From positions 1 to 64,000 of the forward strand of contig CANKBS010000005.1 in assembly GCA_947480015.1 (NCBI GenBank): DNA of 64,000 nt. The letters run 5' to 3'. Source of the DNA: Sphingobacteriaceae bacterium. GTDB taxonomy: Bacteria > Bacteroidota > Bacteroidia > B-17B0 > Aurantibacillaceae. Positions 1 through 8,604 of the stretch are shown piece by piece (within the stretch, counting starts at the first letter, position 1; each line of letters begins with the position of its first letter). The translations under genes were made by a program, and so were the position numbers. The notes below the pieces were generated by a model that made no database searches, was not told the origin of the DNA, and was given only the letters and a program-made list of their open reading frames with translations.

Positions 1-1521
1 CGTTGAGAACCAGGCGTATGAGGTTGCATTACCCACACCCGTTAAGGTACAGGAGTTACCCGAACACAACGACGCTGTGCTGGCAACAGCCGTTACCAAT
101 GGTAAAGGATGAATGGAAACCGAAATTGCTGCTGAACTTGTACCGCAGGCATTGCTACTCGTAACAGTGTATCCCGAAGTAACGGTAGGGGAAAAAACAC
201 TTCCGTTGGTTATCCCACCTGACCACGTGTAGCTAGGGGCGCCACTGGCTATTAATATTAAGGTGCTATTCGGACAAATGCCTGCATTGGCAGAAGCCGT
301 ATTTGCAATGGTAAGCACAGGTGTTGAAGAATACACAACTATGCTACGCTGATCAGAAGCAGTACAAGCTAATGAGCTGGTGGCTGAAACGGAATAGGTA
401 GTCGTCACCGTTGGTGAAACAACGATCACCGAACTGGTAGTGTTACCGGTACTCCAATTATAATTACTAATACCGTTTGTACTTAAAGTTACTGAAGTGC
501 CTGCACAAATAGCGCCGTTAGTATTTGTGCCAATACTGGTCATAAATATATTACATAAGGATGTTATAATAACACGACCTGAGCCTGTTTGATATCCCAT
601 GGAATTAACTTGAGAAGCACCTGAATTAAATGAACCGCCGCCGCCGCCGCCGCAACGTAAGGCAGTAGATAAACAATAACCAACTTGCTGACCACCGGCA
701 CCACCTGAGTAACCGCCACCGCCACCACCACCTACCGTACAGTTAGTGCCGCTGCCGCCACCACCAAAACCACCAACCGGATAAGCCGTAGATGAAACAC
801 CTCCGCCTAATCCACCGTTAGTAAAGGATAAACCACCTATACCGGATGGAGACCCCGGCGCCGTTGCGCCATTTCCCGAATAACCGCCGCCACCGCCGCC
901 GTTGTTAACACTGGTCATACAGGTAGCACCACCGCTACCAGCGGTTCCGCCGGCACTAACTGCCGGGTTATCTTGTGTTCCTGAAGTTAAGGTCGTTCCG
1001 TTAACGGCATTGTTATCACTCGAAGCACCACCGCCACCACCAGCAGCAAGAATAATGGTACCATTATACGTTACAAATGAACCGCCACCGCCGCCTGCTG
1101 TACCGCAGCCATTAGCACCTAACTGCCCTACTAAAATTCGAATAACACCACCGGCGGTTAAATTAAACTGTCCAATCATACGGGCACCTAATCCGCCATA
1201 TTTCGCATAATTGTTAGTGTTGCCTCCCGATGCACCACTGGCATCAATAGAATATAATCCTGAAGATGGCACGGTCCATGATTGGATGCCGCTCCCAACT
1301 AAGGTAACCGAGCCATTTAAATTGGTGGCTAAATAAGCTGCATTAATTTGTGCCTGAGTCGGACCAATAGAGCCTGAGGCTGCACAAGGAGTAAAGGTGT
1401 AGGTTTGCTGCCCAAATTGACTAAATGGAATACATAAAGCCAACCATACAATTAGGCTGCTAAAGATTTTTACAAGCGCAGCCGACCATTGAACTGAAAT
1501 AATTTGGTAATTTTTTTTCAT
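1..1521 (-). CDS. Secreted glycine-rich (ALK/LTK-like) domain plus Ig-like repeat protein, C-terminus beyond window
   Basis: This is an open frame of 507 codons that starts at ATG 1521 and runs off the left edge without a stop. It begins MKKNYQIIS, followed by a hydrophobic stretch to about residue 38, as in a signal peptide. Residues about 90-320 are extremely glycine-rich, with runs of five to seven Gly, and close with GSGRVIITS. This resembles the glycine-rich domain (ALK_LTK_GRD family) also seen in animal ALK/LTK receptors. From about residue 320 there are Ig-like/PKD-type repeats of roughly 75 residues with a conserved Cys (ICAGTSVTL, ICPNSTL, LCSGNSCTL). Such proteins in Bacteroidota normally end in a T9SS sorting domain, which would lie outside the window. 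It sits downstream of another repeat protein on the same strand, with a hairpin terminator between them. The function is inferred to be cell-surface or adhesive; no enzymatic motif is visible. Confidence 0.8.
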   Translation of the reverse strand, partial: MKKNYQIISVQWSAALVKIFSSLIVWLALCIPFSQFGQQTYTFTPCAASGSIGPTQAQINAAYLATNLNGSVTLVGSGIQSWTVPSSGLYSIDASGASGGNTNNYAKYGGLGARMIGQFNLTAGGVIRILVGQLGANGCGTAGGGGGSFVTYNGTIILAAGGGGGASSDNNAVNGTTLTSGTQDNPAVSAGGTAGSGGATCMTSVNNGGGGGGYSGNGATAPGSPSGIGGLSFTNGGLGGGVSSTAYPVGGFGGGGSGTNCTVGGGGGGGYSGGAGGQQVGYCLSTALRCGGGGGGSFNSGASQVNSMGYQTGSGRVIITSLCNIFMTSIGTNTNGAICAGTSVTLSTNGISNYNWSTGNTTSSVIVVSPTVTTTYSVSATSSLACTASDQRSIVVYSSTPVLTIANTASANAGICPNSTLILIASGAPSYTWSGGITNGSVFSPTVTSGYTVTSSNACGTSSAAISVSIHPLPLVTAVASTASLCSGNSCTLTGVGNATSYAWFST

Positions 1522-1630
1522 AGTTTATGTGTTTTTACGAGTAGAACATTATGTCTAATTTACAAATAAAATGAACACCTTGTTTTACAATTTTAGCAAT
1601 TATCAATAGTTCTGTGTCAATAATTTCATA

Positions 1631-1660
1631 AAAAAAAAGGGCAAAGAACGCTCCATGCCC
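1631..1660 (-). terminator. Rho-independent terminator after the DUF2341 gene
   Basis: Read on the minus strand, GGGCA (1660-1656 side) can pair with TGCCC across a short loop, followed by a run of eight T. It lies 20 bases past the stop of the gene ending at 1682 and so separates it from the glycine-rich gene starting at 1521. The stem is only five to six pairs, so termination may be partial. Confidence 0.5.
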
Positions 1661-1681
1661 CCCTTAGTTTAGTAAAAGAGC

Positions 1682-4336
1682 CTATTTATTTACCGATATT
1701 TTTTGATGAATGCTCATGCTGTCTTTTTCGCCATTAATAAAGTAGATGCCTTTTGAAAGATTTGTGATATCCATTTTAAAATTGTTTTTATCATTTAAAT
1801 AAATATCGCGAACGAGTTGACCAATTTCATTAACCATTACTAAATGCCATTCCGAATCAGCCGAAATAGTGAATTCGCCATTATTAGGATTTGGATAAAC
1901 GGATATGCCCGATACAACTCCGGCATTTTGTAATTCAATTCCCGTGCAAGCGTTTACTTTCATGCTAATGCTCGCTGCGCTTTCACAGCCATTGGCGTCA
2001 GTTCCGGTTACCGAATAAACAATGGTGGAGGCAGCAGTTGGATTTAATAAAAGGGTATTACTTGTACTGGCAGTATTCCACAAATAATTAGATGCGCCAT
2101 TTGCCGTAAGGGTGTTTTTTTCTCCTTTACACATGGTGGTGCGTGTGGCAGCAATGCTAACACTTGGATTTGGATTTACCGTTACCGCAATACTTTGCGT
2201 GCTTAAACAATTCATCCCTAAGGTTGGCGAAGTGCCACTAACTAAATAAACCGTTGACGTAGCAGGACTAACCGAAATGTTATTACCACTAGCACCTGTA
2301 TTCCACGTATACGTGTTGGCACCACTTGCAATGTAGTTGAGCGAAGTTCCCTGACAACAAACACTTGGTCCGCTAATGCCTATGGTTTTTGTAAACACAC
2401 TTATACTTACTGATTTAATGGTAGTACAACCGCCATTGGTAAATGTTCCAACAACAGTATATACGGTGCTAACAATTGGACTAACCACAATTACCTGGGT
2501 AGTTGGCCCCGAGTTCCAAGAATACGTATTGGCTCCGCTAGCACTTAAGCTAACAGTACCGCCAACACACGCTACCGTTGACGTAGCTGAAATATTGAGG
2601 GTAGGGCTAGGCGTCGTTAATATGGCCTGATTGGCAGAAGAAACACAACCCAAACTATTTGAGCCACTTACTGAATATAATGTTGGCCCACTTGGATTTG
2701 CGGTAATAGTAGAACCGTTAGCAACTATCGGCGACCAGGTGTAAGTTAAAGCGCCGCTTGCCGTTAAGGTTACAGGATAGCCTTCGCAAACCAATGATGC
2801 ACTTGAAACTATGGCAAGTGTTGGAATTGGATTTACAGCCAAAACTACGGTAGCCGAACCGGCACATGTGCCATCAGATGCCGCAACAGAAAAGATGGTG
2901 GTGGTGGTTGGACTTACTATAACATTTCCTCCGGAAAGATTTAAAGGTGTCCAAGTATAAGTCGTGGCCGGTCCCGCTGCCGTTAATGTGGCCGTGCTTC
3001 CCACGCAAATAAGCGTTGGACTACTTAACACCGTAACCGGCAATGGCGAAACCGTTATGGTAGTTACCGCATTACTGGTGCCGCATCCATTCTGTCCGAT
3101 AACGGTATAGGTGGTTGTACCGGTAGGAAAAAAACTTTGTCCGTTAATCACACCATTACTCCAAGTATAGGTGAGTGCGCCTGAAGCGGTTAAGGTGGCG
3201 GTTTTACCCAAACAGGTTTGATTGGTACTGCTACTAATAGAAAGAACCGGAACACCTGCATTGACGGTTACCGAAATTAATGCCACAGCATTACAACCGG
3301 TTGTACTGGTTTGAGAAACAGAATACGTGGTATTACTTACAGGCGATACCACAATTAAAGATGCTGTTGACCCTGTATTCCACGAATAGGTGCCCGTTGC
3401 ATTGGTTGTTAAAGTAATGCTGTTACCACTACACATCGAACTTGGTCCTGTAATACTCACTGTGCCACCTCCTAAAGTATAAGTAGGTGTGATAGCAAGC
3501 GTATTCGTGATATAATAGAGAAAGTCGCCATAACCATAATGGTAACCCGTTAAGGTACTGTTTGGAAAGGTGTTTTGTGTGCCACCATTCGAATACTGCA
3601 TTTCAAAATAAGTTAAATGCTGACCAATTTGGCTGCTCGATCCAAAATAATAACCGTCGGTAGCTATGCCATATACTTGCAGCACGTATTGAGTGGTTGG
3701 ACTTAACCAAAGCGGACTCGAAATTGGTCCATAGGTATAGGTTGCAGAAGGTCCTGATACCGTGGTTTGAGAAAGGATAGCCTGTGTGCTATAATTAAAA
3801 AGTGTCACATAACGGGTGGTACCGCTGGGTTCATTTTTTCCAAAATGCGTCACCAATAAATTTTGTGTCGGTTGAAATCGGAAACCACGCTGACAAATCA
3901 ACATACCGCCGGATGCACCACCAAATACCGAGTCAGTAGAAGAATTAGGTCCCCTGAAAGTTCCCGGAATGGTTGAGGTTGCAATAGCTCCCGGGTTACC
4001 GAAAAACATATAAATAACGGTGTTAGTGTTCGCCGCAATCAATGGTATTTTAACCCAGATCGCAGTAGTAGCGGTATTGATGCCGCCTTCTATCCAGTAA
4101 TTAAAAAAGGCATTGCTGGTACAAGCCCCTGCAAAACGAATATCACTGCCGGTGGCCGTCATTTTACCGGCCGAAATTAAACTTGCCGTATTTACCGTAA
4201 TTTTTAATTGGTAATCTACCGCTGCTTGCGCATTTGGATTTTGAACCGTAATGGGTTGATTATACAACCAGCCTGCCGGCTGCGCAACCACAGTGAAGCC
4301 AATAACAATGGCTAATAATGTAAATAGTTTTTTCAT
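1682..4336 (-). CDS. DUF2341 and Ig-like repeat protein with T9SS type A sorting domain
   Basis: This 884-residue protein starts with a clear signal peptide (MKKLFTLLAIVIGFTVVAQ). Residues about 22-120 match the DUF2341 pattern: a Trp near the N-terminus, SLISAGKMTATGSDIRF, NYWIEGG, and IWVKIP before a YMFFGNP segment. A second beta-rich segment of about 150 residues follows. Then come seven Ig-like repeats of about 70 residues, each opening with a Cys motif such as MCSGNS, TCLGKT, ICVGST, VCEGYP, ACVGGT, CCQGTS and MCKGEK. The last 75 residues, from VYPNPNNGEFTI, are a type A T9SS sorting domain, so the product should be exported by Sec and then carried over the outer membrane. The role is probably surface adhesion or matrix. 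No catalytic residues are recognised. Confidence 0.85.
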   Translation of the reverse strand: MKKLFTLLAIVIGFTVVAQPAGWLYNQPITVQNPNAQAAVDYQLKITVNTASLISAGKMTATGSDIRFAGACTSNAFFNYWIEGGINTATTAIWVKIPLIAANTNTVIYMFFGNPGAIATSTIPGTFRGPNSSTDSVFGGASGGMLICQRGFRFQPTQNLLVTHFGKNEPSGTTRYVTLFNYSTQAILSQTTVSGPSATYTYGPISSPLWLSPTTQYVLQVYGIATDGYYFGSSSQIGQHLTYFEMQYSNGGTQNTFPNSTLTGYHYGYGDFLYYITNTLAITPTYTLGGGTVSITGPSSMCSGNSITLTTNATGTYSWNTGSTASLIVVSPVSNTTYSVSQTSTTGCNAVALISVTVNAGVPVLSISSSTNQTCLGKTATLTASGALTYTWSNGVINGQSFFPTGTTTYTVIGQNGCGTSNAVTTITVSPLPVTVLSSPTLICVGSTATLTAAGPATTYTWTPLNLSGGNVIVSPTTTTIFSVAASDGTCAGSATVVLAVNPIPTLAIVSSASLVCEGYPVTLTASGALTYTWSPIVANGSTITANPSGPTLYSVSGSNSLGCVSSANQAILTTPSPTLNISATSTVACVGGTVSLSASGANTYSWNSGPTTQVIVVSPIVSTVYTVVGTFTNGGCTTIKSVSISVFTKTIGISGPSVCCQGTSLNYIASGANTYTWNTGASGNNISVSPATSTVYLVSGTSPTLGMNCLSTQSIAVTVNPNPSVSIAATRTTMCKGEKNTLTANGASNYLWNTASTSNTLLLNPTAASTIVYSVTGTDANGCESAASISMKVNACTGIELQNAGVVSGISVYPNPNNGEFTISADSEWHLVMVNEIGQLVRDIYLNDKNNFKMDITNLSKGIYFINGEKDSMSIHQKISVNK

Positions 4337-4467
4337 AGTGATAGTGTTTTTTTAGAGGACCACTAGTAAAAATACTAAAATCAAAACCCTATTAAAAATT
4401 TTTTCTGTTAAATTCCAAATCTGAGTCATTTAACAGCTCTGATTTAATACAATTTAAATAAAGATTC

Positions 4468-4660
4468 CCCTGTGTACGGGTTCTAAAAGCCGCCATACGA
4501 ATCGCCATGCTTTAATATACCCACTTGCGGGTATTTATAAAACCTTAATGAATATGAATAGTTGTGCTGTCAAAATTTAAAAATCCATCCGTTTTACGGC
4601 GGCGAGGAATAACCCAAAAAACCAGAACAATGAAAGGCCGGCACACTAAGTCGGCCTTTG
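4468..4660 (+). other. Structured intergenic region, possible small RNA ending in a hairpin
   Basis: The 480-base gap between 4336 and 4817 holds no convincing gene. It contains a perfect 8-pair inverted repeat (AAAGGCCG 4633-4640 with CGGCCTTT 4652-4659), a 6-pair hairpin (ATACCC 4517-4522 with GGGTAT 4529-4534), and a possible long-range helix GCCGCC 4489-4494 with GGCGGC 4598-4603 enclosing the latter. Nested pairing of this kind suggests an RNA or a terminator region. The final hairpin lacks a strong T-run. I do not recognise a known RNA family, and no transcript evidence is visible. Confidence 0.25.
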
Positions 4661-4771
4661 TTGCTTAAGTTATTACTGATTTTTATCATGCGCCAATAAC
4701 ATCTGTCGTCACATGGCTAACCAGCGTATTTAAGCGACTCACTCAACCAAAAAGCAGTTTTGCTAAGTCGG

Positions 4772-4779
4772 TATTTTTG
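4772..4779 (+). promoter_or_regulatory. Bacteroidota -7 box (TATTTTTG) for the LytTR regulator gene
   Basis: The octamer matches TAnnTTTG. Transcription would start near 4786, which is downstream of an in-frame TTG-type start near 4760 and supports ATG 4817 as the real start. No TTG/TTTG -33 element sits at the usual spacing, so this rests on the -7 box alone. Confidence 0.4.
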
Positions 4780-4816
4780 TATTAATTTAATACTTAGTTT
4801 AGCGGAAAGAAATCTT

Positions 4817-5569
4817 ATGCAAAAATATCGCGCAGTAATTATCGACGACGAAGAAGACAGCAGGAGCAATACACGCAGCATGATTCAAAATTATTGCGCG
4901 GAATTAGAGGTTGTTGGCGAGGCCGACAATGGTCCTGAAGGAAAACTCAAAATTCAGGAATTAAAACCCCATGTGGTTTTTCTCGATATTAACATGCCCG
5001 GCATGAATGGTTTTCAAATGTTGGAAGGCATTTATAACCGCGATTTTTGTGTGGTATTTCTAACCGCCTACAGCGAACATGGCATTACAGCCGTTAAAGC
5101 AGGCGCTACCGATTACCTCTTAAAACCTCTTATGTTAAGCGAACTGCAAAGTGCTGTGCGTAAAGTGGTGCAACACTACGAAAGTAAAGAGGCTGCCGGT
5201 GCCGGTGCTGCAAAACAGGAAGAAAATAAAAATCTTGTTTTGATTAATCACAGCAAAGGCTTTACCTTGGTTGATTTTAAAGATATTGTTTGGCTTGAAG
5301 CCAGTGATAATTATACCAATTTATATCTAAACGGTCAGAAAAAAATAGTTGCCAGTAAAACTCTAAAGGAATTTGAATCCATTCTTCCGCCTTCTGAGTT
5401 TTTCCGTGTGCACCGGTCGGCACTTATTAATATTGCGTTTGTGAAAGAATACAGTAACCACGAAGGTGGCGAGGTTATTTTAAGCGACGGCACCCACGTA
5501 CAAGTGAGTAAGGCCCGAACTCAGGAATTCTCCGAGTACATCAAGTCACGCTCAGTTTCACCTAAATAA
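4817..5569 (+). CDS. LytTR-family response regulator transcription factor
   Basis: This 250-residue protein has a receiver domain (residues 1-120) with the acidic cluster DDEED at 10-14, phospho-acceptor Asp57 (VVFLDINMP), Thr83 and Lys103 (DYLLKPL). After an Ala/Glu linker, residues about 140-245 form a LytTR DNA-binding domain, with IVWLEASDNYTNLYL and FFRVHRSALIN as typical strands. I placed the start at ATG 4817, preceded by GGAAAG, rather than an upstream in-frame codon, because homologs begin directly before the receiver strand and the -7 box lies between the two. It is followed by a terminator and then by a sensor histidine kinase of the LytS type, its probable partner. The signal and target genes are unknown. 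Confidence 0.93.
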   Translation: MQKYRAVIIDDEEDSRSNTRSMIQNYCAELEVVGEADNGPEGKLKIQELKPHVVFLDINMPGMNGFQMLEGIYNRDFCVVFLTAYSEHGITAVKAGATDYLLKPLMLSELQSAVRKVVQHYESKEAAGAGAAKQEENKNLVLINHSKGFTLVDFKDIVWLEASDNYTNLYLNGQKKIVASKTLKEFESILPPSEFFRVHRSALINIAFVKEYSNHEGGEVILSDGTHVQVSKARTQEFSEYIKSRSVSPK

Positions 5570-5591
5570 GCGTTATTTAAATTAAAACATG

Positions 5592-5613
5592 AAGCCCGTT
5601 TAACGGGCTTTTT
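5592..5613 (+). terminator. Rho-independent terminator of the LytTR regulator gene
   Basis: AAGCCCG at 5592-5598 pairs perfectly with CGGGCTT at 5604-5610 over a five-base loop, followed by TTTTT. It lies 22 bases after the regulator stop. The kinase gene downstream therefore needs read-through or its own promoter. Confidence 0.85.
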
Positions 5614-5684
5614 GTATTTTTATAAACTGGACGCTCACTTAACCATGTAAAAAATCGAACTCATCATAACTTACCAAAAGCCCC

Positions 5685-8603
5685 TTGCGTTTTATTAAAC
5701 CATATGTGATTTGTTTGTTTGCCTTTCTGCAACTTGTAGTTGCATCGCAAACACCTTCTTTTAACTTCCAAAAACTGGGCAGTGAAGAGGGTTTAAATAA
5801 TGCTAATATTTTTAATATCGAACAACACCAAAATGGACTCATGTATTTTGCTACCCAAAATGGGGTGTATTATTACGATGGTTATAACTTTAATAAACTC
5901 GAAATCGATAGTTTAAAAAGTAACGCACTCATTTCGGTGTTTATAAAAAATAGTAACGAACTTCTTCTTTCTATCCGCGATCAGGGCATTGCGGTGTACA
6001 ATATTAAAAAGAAAACATTTGCCTTACATCCTCAATTAAAATTTAACGATAACAACGCCGATAACATCATCCTCACCGAAAACTATGCCTACCTGCTTAC
6101 TTCCGAAATAAAGCTGGTCATGGTAGATCTTAAAAGTGGTGCGGTACGTTATGATGCGCTTAAAACAAAAGATAAACTTAATCCTAATTTGGCCTTTTGT
6201 ATGTACAAAACAAAAGCCGGTAAAATTTTAATCGGCCGTAGCGATGGTTTATATGATCTCACAAACGGAAGACATGAAAAAATTAATGCCCTCGGAAATT
6301 ACAGTGTGCACTCCATTGCTGAGGATAAGTTAGGTAGATTAATTATAGGAAGTGCGAGTAAAATATTTATCCTCAACAACAACCGCATCGAAACCGAAAT
6401 TACGCCCACCTACAAAACTAAAAGCAATACCTTTCAAATAGATGGTGGAAGAAAAATAGATAAGATTATTGTCGACGATTATGGTCGTATTTGGTTCACC
6501 TCTAATCCAGGTGAAAATCTTTACTTATACATGAAAAACAATGTTTACGATGTGTTTGATGCCCTCGATATTCCAACAACACTCATCAATAGTTTGTATA
6601 AAGACTCTGAACAAAATATTTGGATTGGAACCAATAACGATGGCGTTTATTACATTCAAAATCCTTTTTTCACTTCGGTTAATTTTTCTTTCGGAAATAA
6701 AAATCTCAACATTAATGAGGTGCATTTAAAAGGAAATTTATTGGTAGCCGCTACTACCAACGGTTTGTTCGGTTTAAACCTTACCAATTACGAAACCAAA
6801 ACCCTTTCACATCCCGACGAATTTATGGAGCCCATAACCGGTATCACTTACGAAGATGGTACCATTTATTATACCAAACGCAGTCAGTTAGATATGTCAC
6901 CGGCCATGTTTTTCGACTCTCAAAATTCCTACAAATTTAAACCGGTTATTGCCAAACAGTTTTATCCCATTAACGAAAATCAAAGCATAGTGGCCGACTG
7001 GGATTTGAATATTTTACTCTGTAATAAAGACGGCACTAAAACAACCGATACCTTAATTTCTTTTAGCGATTACCGCATCTCGGTAAACGCTCTGCTAAAA
7101 CAAGACGACCTCTTGTATATTGCCACCAGTAACGGTTTATACGTATTCGACTTTAAAACGCATAAATACAAAAATTTGGTACGCAACGAATTAAATTATA
7201 ACATTAACGACATTGCCATTATTAATCACAAATTGTATGCGGCTCACGAAGCGGGTATTACAGATGTGTATGAAAATAAACTTATTCAGGAAATCGGAGA
7301 ATTTAGATTAAATACGGTAAAAAAAATTAAACATTTTTCCGATCAAATTTGGTTGGCTACGTTGGATGGCGTTTTTATTTGCGACGAAAAGTTTAATCCA
7401 CTAAAAACGATTAACAAATCAAATGGCCTTTTATCCAATTCAGTTAACGATATCACCTTTAATGATCAATCCGTTAGTATTGCCACAGCACGCGGTGTGG
7501 CTACAACCGAATTCAAAAACATTATTCGTTACAGTTCTAAATTAAAACCCGTAACCATTAATCACATTAGCTGGAATGGTGAAAATTTTGAGTCCGATAA
7601 AAATTTATTCGTATTTAATGCCGAACAGGAAAATATTTCAATCAATTTTTATTCACCTCTCTTTAATAAACCTAATAAACAATTTTTTAAATGGCGTATG
7701 GACGGTGCTGAGTGGAAGATTTTTAACACCTTGTATTTTGATATTAATCTCACCGGCGGATCACACCAAATAGAAATTTGTGCTTCGGCCGATAATATTC
7801 TGTGGAGCGAAGCAACTAAGGTGCAAATCATCAAAGAAGAAAAATTAACCGAACGCCAATCCATTTATTGGCTTATTACTATTGGCGGACTGTCGTTCAT
7901 TAGTCTGGTTTCATTTGTTTGGATTCGTCGCGTAAAAATAAAAGGAAAAAAACGTCTGCAGGAAGAACAGCAGGTTAATCTATTAAAACATCAGGCCATG
8001 AACTCACTTTTGAGCCCACATTTTATTTTTAATTCCTTAACCTCCATCCAAAATTATATTAACACCAATAACGGTTTACGCGCTTCCGAATACTTGGCTA
8101 AATTTTCGCGACTCATTCGTATGATTATTGAAAAAGCAGCTCAAAGTGACATCTCTTTGCACGATGAATTATCGCGGCTTACCTATTACCTCGAACTGGA
8201 GAAAGAGCGTTTCAAAAATAAATTTGATTATACCATTGATATCGACGAGAGTATTAATACCCACGAAATTCATATTCCCAACATGATCATTCAACCTTAT
8301 GTTGAGAATTGTATCATCCATGGTATTTTGCCAAAACAAGAACATGGTCATTTGTTGATCTCTTTTAAACGGGTGGCGAATAAAAAATTACTCATTGTCA
8401 TTGAAGACAATGGCATAGGATTAATCAAAGCAAAGGAACATGCAAAAACCGGACATAAATCTTTAGGCACGAACACTATTAACAGCATTCTAGAGATCAA
8501 TTCGAAATTAAGCGGCAAAAGTCAAAAAGTTACAATGACTGATAAATCAACACTTGAGCCGGCCGAATCGGGTACGATTATTACATTAGAATTAGAATTA
8601 TAA
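5685..8603 (+). CDS. Two-component regulator propeller sensor histidine kinase (LytS-type kinase domain)
   Basis: This is a 972-residue inner-membrane sensor. A signal peptide (MRFIKPYVICLFAF...) is followed by a long periplasmic region to about residue 640 with beta-propeller repeats (IWIGTNNDGVYYI, IWLATLDGVFI, DYGRIWF). A Y_Y_Y-like domain follows at about 650-720, then one membrane helix at about 727-747. The cytoplasmic part is a LytS-type kinase: the H-box is SPHFIFNSL with His near 778, the N-box is IIQPYVENCIIHG near 868-880, and the G-box is IEDNGIGL near 906. The usual Asn before Pro in the H-box is Ser here. The only plausible start is TTG 5685, because TAA stands in frame at 5667. 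It probably phosphorylates the LytTR regulator just upstream. Its stop lies one base before the ATT start proposed for the next gene, which suggests an operon. Confidence 0.9.
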   Translation: MRFIKPYVICLFAFLQLVVASQTPSFNFQKLGSEEGLNNANIFNIEQHQNGLMYFATQNGVYYYDGYNFNKLEIDSLKSNALISVFIKNSNELLLSIRDQGIAVYNIKKKTFALHPQLKFNDNNADNIILTENYAYLLTSEIKLVMVDLKSGAVRYDALKTKDKLNPNLAFCMYKTKAGKILIGRSDGLYDLTNGRHEKINALGNYSVHSIAEDKLGRLIIGSASKIFILNNNRIETEITPTYKTKSNTFQIDGGRKIDKIIVDDYGRIWFTSNPGENLYLYMKNNVYDVFDALDIPTTLINSLYKDSEQNIWIGTNNDGVYYIQNPFFTSVNFSFGNKNLNINEVHLKGNLLVAATTNGLFGLNLTNYETKTLSHPDEFMEPITGITYEDGTIYYTKRSQLDMSPAMFFDSQNSYKFKPVIAKQFYPINENQSIVADWDLNILLCNKDGTKTTDTLISFSDYRISVNALLKQDDLLYIATSNGLYVFDFKTHKYKNLVRNELNYNINDIAIINHKLYAAHEAGITDVYENKLIQEIGEFRLNTVKKIKHFSDQIWLATLDGVFICDEKFNPLKTINKSNGLLSNSVNDITFNDQSVSIATARGVATTEFKNIIRYSSKLKPVTINHISWNGENFESDKNLFVFNAEQENISINFYSPLFNKPNKQFFKWRMDGAEWKIFNTLYFDINLTGGSHQIEICASADNILWSEATKVQIIKEEKLTERQSIYWLITIGGLSFISLVSFVWIRRVKIKGKKRLQEEQQVNLLKHQAMNSLLSPHFIFNSLTSIQNYINTNNGLRASEYLAKFSRLIRMIIEKAAQSDISLHDELSRLTYYLELEKERFKNKFDYTIDIDESINTHEIHIPNMIIQPYVENCIIHGILPKQEHGHLLISFKRVANKKLLIVIEDNGIGLIKAKEHAKTGHKSLGTNTINSILEINSKLSGKSQKVTMTDKSTLEPAESGTIITLELEL

Positions 8604-8604
8604 A

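Noticed and set aside
637-655. CCG trinucleotide run as a microsatellite
   Set aside because: It encodes a glycine run in the minus-strand protein, in a domain that is glycine-rich throughout.
902-1210. Long open frames antisense to the Ig-like and glycine-rich genes (also near 2376, 22167 and 23081)
   Set aside because: They are composition shadows of repeat genes: Pro-rich or Thr/Val-rich, without starts, signal peptides or family motifs.
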